17,738 nucleotides of DNA from Cyclostephanos tholiformis (Eukaryota; Bacillariophyta; Thalassiosirophyceae; Thalassiosirales; Thalassiosiraceae): contig JALLPB010000324.1 of NCBI GenBank assembly GCA_036939975.1, positions 1 through 17,738 on the forward strand, given 5' to 3'. Below, one piece after another: positions 16,785-17,738 of the stretch; position 1 is the first letter of the stretch, and every line of letters starts with the position of its first letter. The notes under the pieces are model-generated. The model was given only the letters and a program-made list of their open reading frames with translations, was not told the origin of the DNA and made no database searches. Both the position numbers and the translations under genes were made by a program.

Positions 16785-17270
16785 ACCCCTACTTGCTCTC
16801 GTTGCTGCTGTATTTTGGAGTTGAGGGAATAGGGAGAGAATGAGAGAGCAGGAGATACCGTAGACGCTGTTGTTTAGACAAACGCAAACAACATGATTTC
16901 TCCTAAATCATAGATAAATAGATAAAAGAGTTTTTGTATAGTTCCTACCTGAATCAATTTTGCTCTATTTTTCTGGCACATTCCGGTCTTGACGAACCAT
17001 TTTTGTACTGTATCCTACGTGAATAAGCTATGCCGATGAACGTGCTCCACAGAAATCACACAACCCCAACACAACTCTACATTATTTAAATAAAATAGAA
17101 CACAACCATGGTGGAGCCATTTGCCGGGTCCAGGGGCACAGATTTTGCAATTTAGGCAAAACCCTCCCATTAGCACTTCCACGATAGGGTGATTGATGGA
17201 TTGGTCAAAGGATTTTGTTTCATTTTGTAAATTGGCTGAGAAATGAAATAGTTTAACAGCTTAACCCCTA

Positions 17271-17290
17271 TGGATGCAGATCTGCGTCCA
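17271..17290. repeat. 20-bp near-perfect palindrome
   Basis: TGGATGCAGA (17271-17280) is followed at once by TCTGCGTCCA (17281-17290), complementary except for one T/G pair. The palindrome is centred on AGATCT. It could be a dimeric protein site or part of a dispersed repeat. Confidence 0.7.
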
Positions 17291-17484
17291 CTTTTTTTAG
17301 GGCTTATTAAATTTGTTATAACTTCTTGAATTTTTGTCCTTCAAGCCAGCTGAAGACATCAAAATTTAGCTGAGGCCTTCAGCTACAATTAGGGGCTGCA
17401 ATCAAGAATTTTCCCGCGCGTAAGGAAAAAAAGAAGGGTTCGGTTCCACGTAGGCAACTTTCTCGGAACAAAATTTTGCAAGCA

Positions 17485-17522
17485 GGCCGAGCCACATCCC
17501 ACTCGGGCCAAGCCACATCCCA
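17485..17522. repeat. Direct repeat with 21-nt period
   Basis: GGCCGAGCCACATCCCA (17485-17501) recurs as GGCCAAGCCACATCCCA (17506-17522) with one mismatch. The two copies are separated by four bases. No coding context is apparent. Confidence 0.75.
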
Positions 17523-17581
17523 TCCCCCCCACTGTATATTGCCGAAACCATACAAGACCACTTCACCCTAAATTGACCCCC

Positions 17582-17717
17582 GTGGTATTGTTATTGCCAT
17601 ATTACATGGGCAAGCTCGCGGTTTTGGTGACGCAGTCGCACCGGGTGCTCAATTGTGTGTGCGGCTGCGTCGCCAAAAACGCGAGCTTGCCCCTCCCGGG
17701 GGAGATAAAACTACCAC
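17582..17717. repeat. 136-bp fold-back (long imperfect inverted repeat)
   Basis: The inner arms at 17608-17641 and 17659-17692 match at 31 of 34 positions around a 17-nt loop; two of the three mismatches would be G-U pairs in RNA. Outside them GTGGTA (17582-17587) pairs with TACCAC (17712-17717), with weaker matching for about 8 nt more. A small palindromic CTCCCGGGGGAG sits on the right side only. The shape suits a short fold-back or MITE-like element or a transcribed hairpin; no target-site duplication was established. Confidence 0.8.
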
Positions 17718-17738
17718 AAACCACCAAAATCTGCCGCG

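Larger units (their letters stand above)
16513..17738. other. Non-coding region at the right end of the window
   Basis: No convincing gene was found in these 1226 bp; the longest frames are short and low in complexity. The region upstream of paralogue B has a TATATAAAA-like string at 16559-16567 and a (TC)n run at about 16583-16595. Further right are a hairpin at 16759-16784, AT-rich DNA, a 20-bp near-palindrome at 17271-17290, a 21-nt-period direct repeat at 17485-17522 and a fold-back at 17582-17717. The AT-rich composition contrasts with the GC-rich gene to the left. Confidence 0.5.

Noticed and set aside
17379..17561. 60-codon minus-strand frame with GGWDVAWPEWDVARP
   Set aside because: The protein repeat reflects the 21-nt-period direct repeat; no gene context or start signal supports it.
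1..17738. tRNA, rRNA, CRISPR array, insertion sequence or phage genes
   Set aside because: Scanning by eye found no T-loop box with a matching acceptor stem, no regularly spaced repeats and no transposase or integrase motif.

Overview
The window looks like nuclear DNA of a photosynthetic stramenopile, most likely a centric diatom of the Thalassiosirales type. The grounds are spaced eukaryotic genes on both strands without operons, a 65-nt GT-AG intron, a shaker-type K+ channel with ankyrin repeats, Pro/Thr-rich membrane proteins with small Cys-rich modules, and many Asp-rich microsatellites inside coding sequence. No prokaryotic mobile element, CRISPR array, rRNA or tRNA was recognised. The organism call is inference from protein style; no ribosomal marker is present.

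Layout from left to right: an F-box-like gene (+, 124-1605) whose frame is cut by one in-frame TAG; convergent with it a sulfotransferase (-, 1771-3705) carrying an F-box-like N-terminus; a two-exon voltage-gated K+ channel with a cyclic-nucleotide-binding-like domain and ankyrin repeats (-, 3895-6281); divergent from it a WW-domain/beta-1,4-galactosyltransferase-like protein (+, 6753-7769); convergent with that a large single-pass membrane protein (-, 8090-11251) with five six-Cys modules and a DNRLRE/CBM96-like domain; divergent from it a DusA-like tRNA-dihydrouridine synthase (+, 11742-13337); then two tandem paralogues of an unrecognised acidic family (-, 13442-14452 and -, 14737-16512). 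The last 1.2 kb (16513-17738) holds no convincing gene but has several hairpins, including a 136-bp fold-back at 17582-17717.

The genes do not form one obvious pathway. Three of the eight (sulfotransferase, GT7-like transferase, CBM96-like membrane protein) would act on or bind glycans, which may be chance. The most notable points are the acidic paralogue pair with its decayed 3' tail, the fused domain architectures (F-box-like + sulfotransferase, WW + GT7), Cys-rich insertions in the dihydrouridine synthase, the in-frame stop in the F-box-like gene, and the terminal fold-back. I see no clear new multi-gene system.
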